Positions 62,501 through 64,000 of a stretch of DNA of 64,000 nucleotides are shown piece after piece. The DNA is from Rhynochetos jubatus (Eukaryota; Chordata; Aves; Eurypygiformes; Rhynochetidae). A program made the position numbers and the translations under genes. The stretch's first letter is position 1. Every line of letters starts with the position of its first letter. The DNA is taken from contig CM050654.1 of assembly GCA_027574665.1 (NCBI GenBank), positions 30,647,722-30,711,721 on the forward strand, in the 5' to 3' direction. The notes under the pieces were generated by a model. That model did not search any database, was not told where the DNA came from, and saw nothing but the letters and a program-made list of their open reading frames with translations.

Positions 62501-64000
62501 TACCAGCCAACAGGCGTTTAAGCTGCACTTTTTTTAACTAAAAAGAAAGCTTTTCCACACATGTTAGGAAGTCTGTTGACTCCCCCTCTTCCTCACAGGA
62601 GGAAGTGGAAAAAATACCACCTGAGAAAACCAAGACACAAGCTGACAAAAAATGAACCTCCCAGGCAGTGAAGCACACGGCTGCTATACCCCATCAAGTT
62701 TGAAATAACGGGGCAGATGCTTCCCACATAACAAGCTTTGGAAAACACAAAGCCACCGCCTCAGCCCCAGTGGTCGATCCACTTCTGCTTCTGCAGAGTT
62801 TAAATGCCATGGGTTTCAGGTAGCCAATGCTACAAGACAATTTCAGACTAAGCTCTGGAGTCCAACCTCTTAGCACAGAAGCACAGTTGTGCAGAAATCA
62901 AAACTAACAACTCGGTGGCACAGCTCCTGTGTTTGGAGCTCCTCCAAGTTGAGGAGGGTTCTGAACACACACTCCAAAACAAAGGGTTCTCTCCAATCCT
63001 CCTACTAGGCTTGTGATTTGCAGTCGGGGGGCCAGGTTAAGCTACATCTGACATAATGTTAACATGTAGACAAGATAATCCAAGAGAAAAAAAATATTCT
63101 CCCCATCAGCCTAACTCTGTCACTGCAAAAATAAAGTTCCCTGTTTCACTAAGCCATCAAAACTATGTGCTTAGTCAAAGCCTCTGCCAGTAACACCTAA
63201 ATTTTCCATCAAGAGCTACCCAGCAGAAAGCCACTGGAGAGGTTTAAGTTTAATGCCAGCTTACAGCTCAAAATGATGAATTTAAAGGAGAAAGCTGACA
63301 AAGACTGCACAGCCCGAAGTACTCAGCCCAGGTACTACCACCATAACACCATAAAAGCCGGTACAACTCACACCAAAGCACATGGCTCAGCATGTAGAAT
63401 AAGTCAATCCAAACAGCAGTATGGAAATACTTGTTACCTCAGATGCTGTGACAACATTAAACTGGGTCCATAAGCCAATTTTGTCAGTGCTTAGGAAAAC
63501 CCCACTGACCCAACACTAAGTGCAGCTGCATTATTTGCAGCTCTCAAGTAAGCCTTCATCTTAGGATAACTTTACAGGAAATTTTAAATCTTCCCCTTGC
63601 AATGAGGAAGGAAACCTGCAGCACGTAAAGAATGCAATACTACCCTCCTGGGGGCTTGCCTATACTAGGGAGCTCTTCCAACATAGCTATCCAACTTTAA
63701 AGATTATGTCCCACTCTCTTCTGCTCTGGTCACCAGGCTGAGTTACCTTTGCCATGTTCCACGGTCATCTTCATTTGCCAACAAACCTGCGCAGTCCACA
63801 ACCTCCTCAGACAACTGCTCTAACACAACTAACTCCAGACACAAGCTGGCAGAAAGACAAAACACTGCTGCTCGCAGTCTCTACAGGCACGAGCCAGGGC
63901 TGCTCAATGACCGGGCCTTTCTGGTTACCTTCCTGCAGGTCTCTCTGTACGTACTTCCAGCCAGTAAGCTTAACTTGTAAACAACCTGTAAGCATGACAA
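59546..64000 (-). other. CLASP1 intron upstream of the start-codon exon (partial)
   Basis: The acceptor tract CTTTTTCTTTCAG ends at 59546, so sequence above it is intronic with respect to the known exon. No leader exon, TATA box or CpG island typical of the main CLASP1 promoter was recognised up to 64000. The region 61500-61800 is mildly GC-rich only. A 211-codon minus-strand frame (59844-60479) resembles nothing known and runs through a T-run coding for five phenylalanines. Otherwise I see nothing in it. Confidence 0.75.

Larger units (their letters stand above)
1..64000 (-). other. CLASP1: CLASP1 transcription unit, 5' part (partial at both ends)
   Basis: Seven coding exons on the minus strand join in phase to give about 237 residues that I recognise as the N-terminus of CLIP-associating protein 1. 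CLASP proteins bind microtubule plus ends and the cell cortex and suppress catastrophe. They carry several TOG domains, SxIP motifs for EB proteins and a C-terminal CLIP-binding domain; only TOG1 is encoded here. CLASP1 rather than CLASP2 is chosen because the sequence reads RLQDRFKAQIGT and LTLSKIVPHICNLLGDPNSQ, where CLASP2 differs. A splice acceptor lies directly upstream of the 5'UTR exon, so at least one more leader exon and the main promoter lie further up, probably beyond 64000. After position 23293 the next expected exon (a segment beginning like DKNFDDEDSVDGN) was not found, so the gene continues beyond position 1. Confidence 0.95.

Overview
The window is a piece of a bird nuclear genome. 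The repeats show this: several 3' ends of CR1 LINEs of the avian type (including the (ATTCTRTG)n-like tail at 29888-29917) and a 580-bp solo LTR of a type I recognise from bird ERVL-class elements. There is no bacterial, viral or plasmid gene organisation. Nearly all open reading frames of 60 codons or more are chance frames in introns.

One protein gene spans the window on the minus strand: the 5' part of CLASP1, a microtubule plus-end-tracking protein. Read from high to low coordinates, I can place a 5'UTR plus start-codon exon (59071-59545) and six more coding exons (27984-28062, 27652-27755, 27098-27189, 26935-27010, 24495-24592, 23293-23360). All have GT/AG borders and compatible phases. 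Together they give 712 coding bases, about 237 residues, covering the N-terminal TOG1 domain. The other parts of the gene lie outside: the leader exon and main promoter probably upstream of 64000, and the exons from TOG2 on beyond position 1. So 1-23292, 28063-59070 and 59546-64000 are read as introns.

The most valuable feature is a small RNA gene inside the 31-kb intron after the start-codon exon, on the opposite (plus) strand: U4atac snRNA (RNU4ATAC, 29166 to about 29286), a core RNA of the minor spliceosome. Its 5' end, K-turn 5' stem-loop, U6atac-pairing segment and Sm site are all readable. About 200-240 bp upstream lie an exact octamer ATGCAAAT and a Staf/ZNF143-type site, the layout of a vertebrate Pol II snRNA enhancer. 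The gene sits in a CpG island of about 0.9 kb (28780-29650). Human RNU4ATAC also lies antisense within CLASP1, so this nested arrangement appears to be shared by birds and mammals.

Other points of interest are an upstream ORF in the CLASP1 5'UTR that is in frame with CLASP1 and stops two codons before the start ATG; a 30-bp exact tandem duplication close to a CLASP1 splice donor; a second CpG-rich patch in the intron between the fifth and sixth coding exons; and several palindromes and motif clusters that could be intronic regulatory elements. I found no wholly new system. The U4atac/CLASP1 nesting, with its readable snRNA promoter, is the strongest biological story here.
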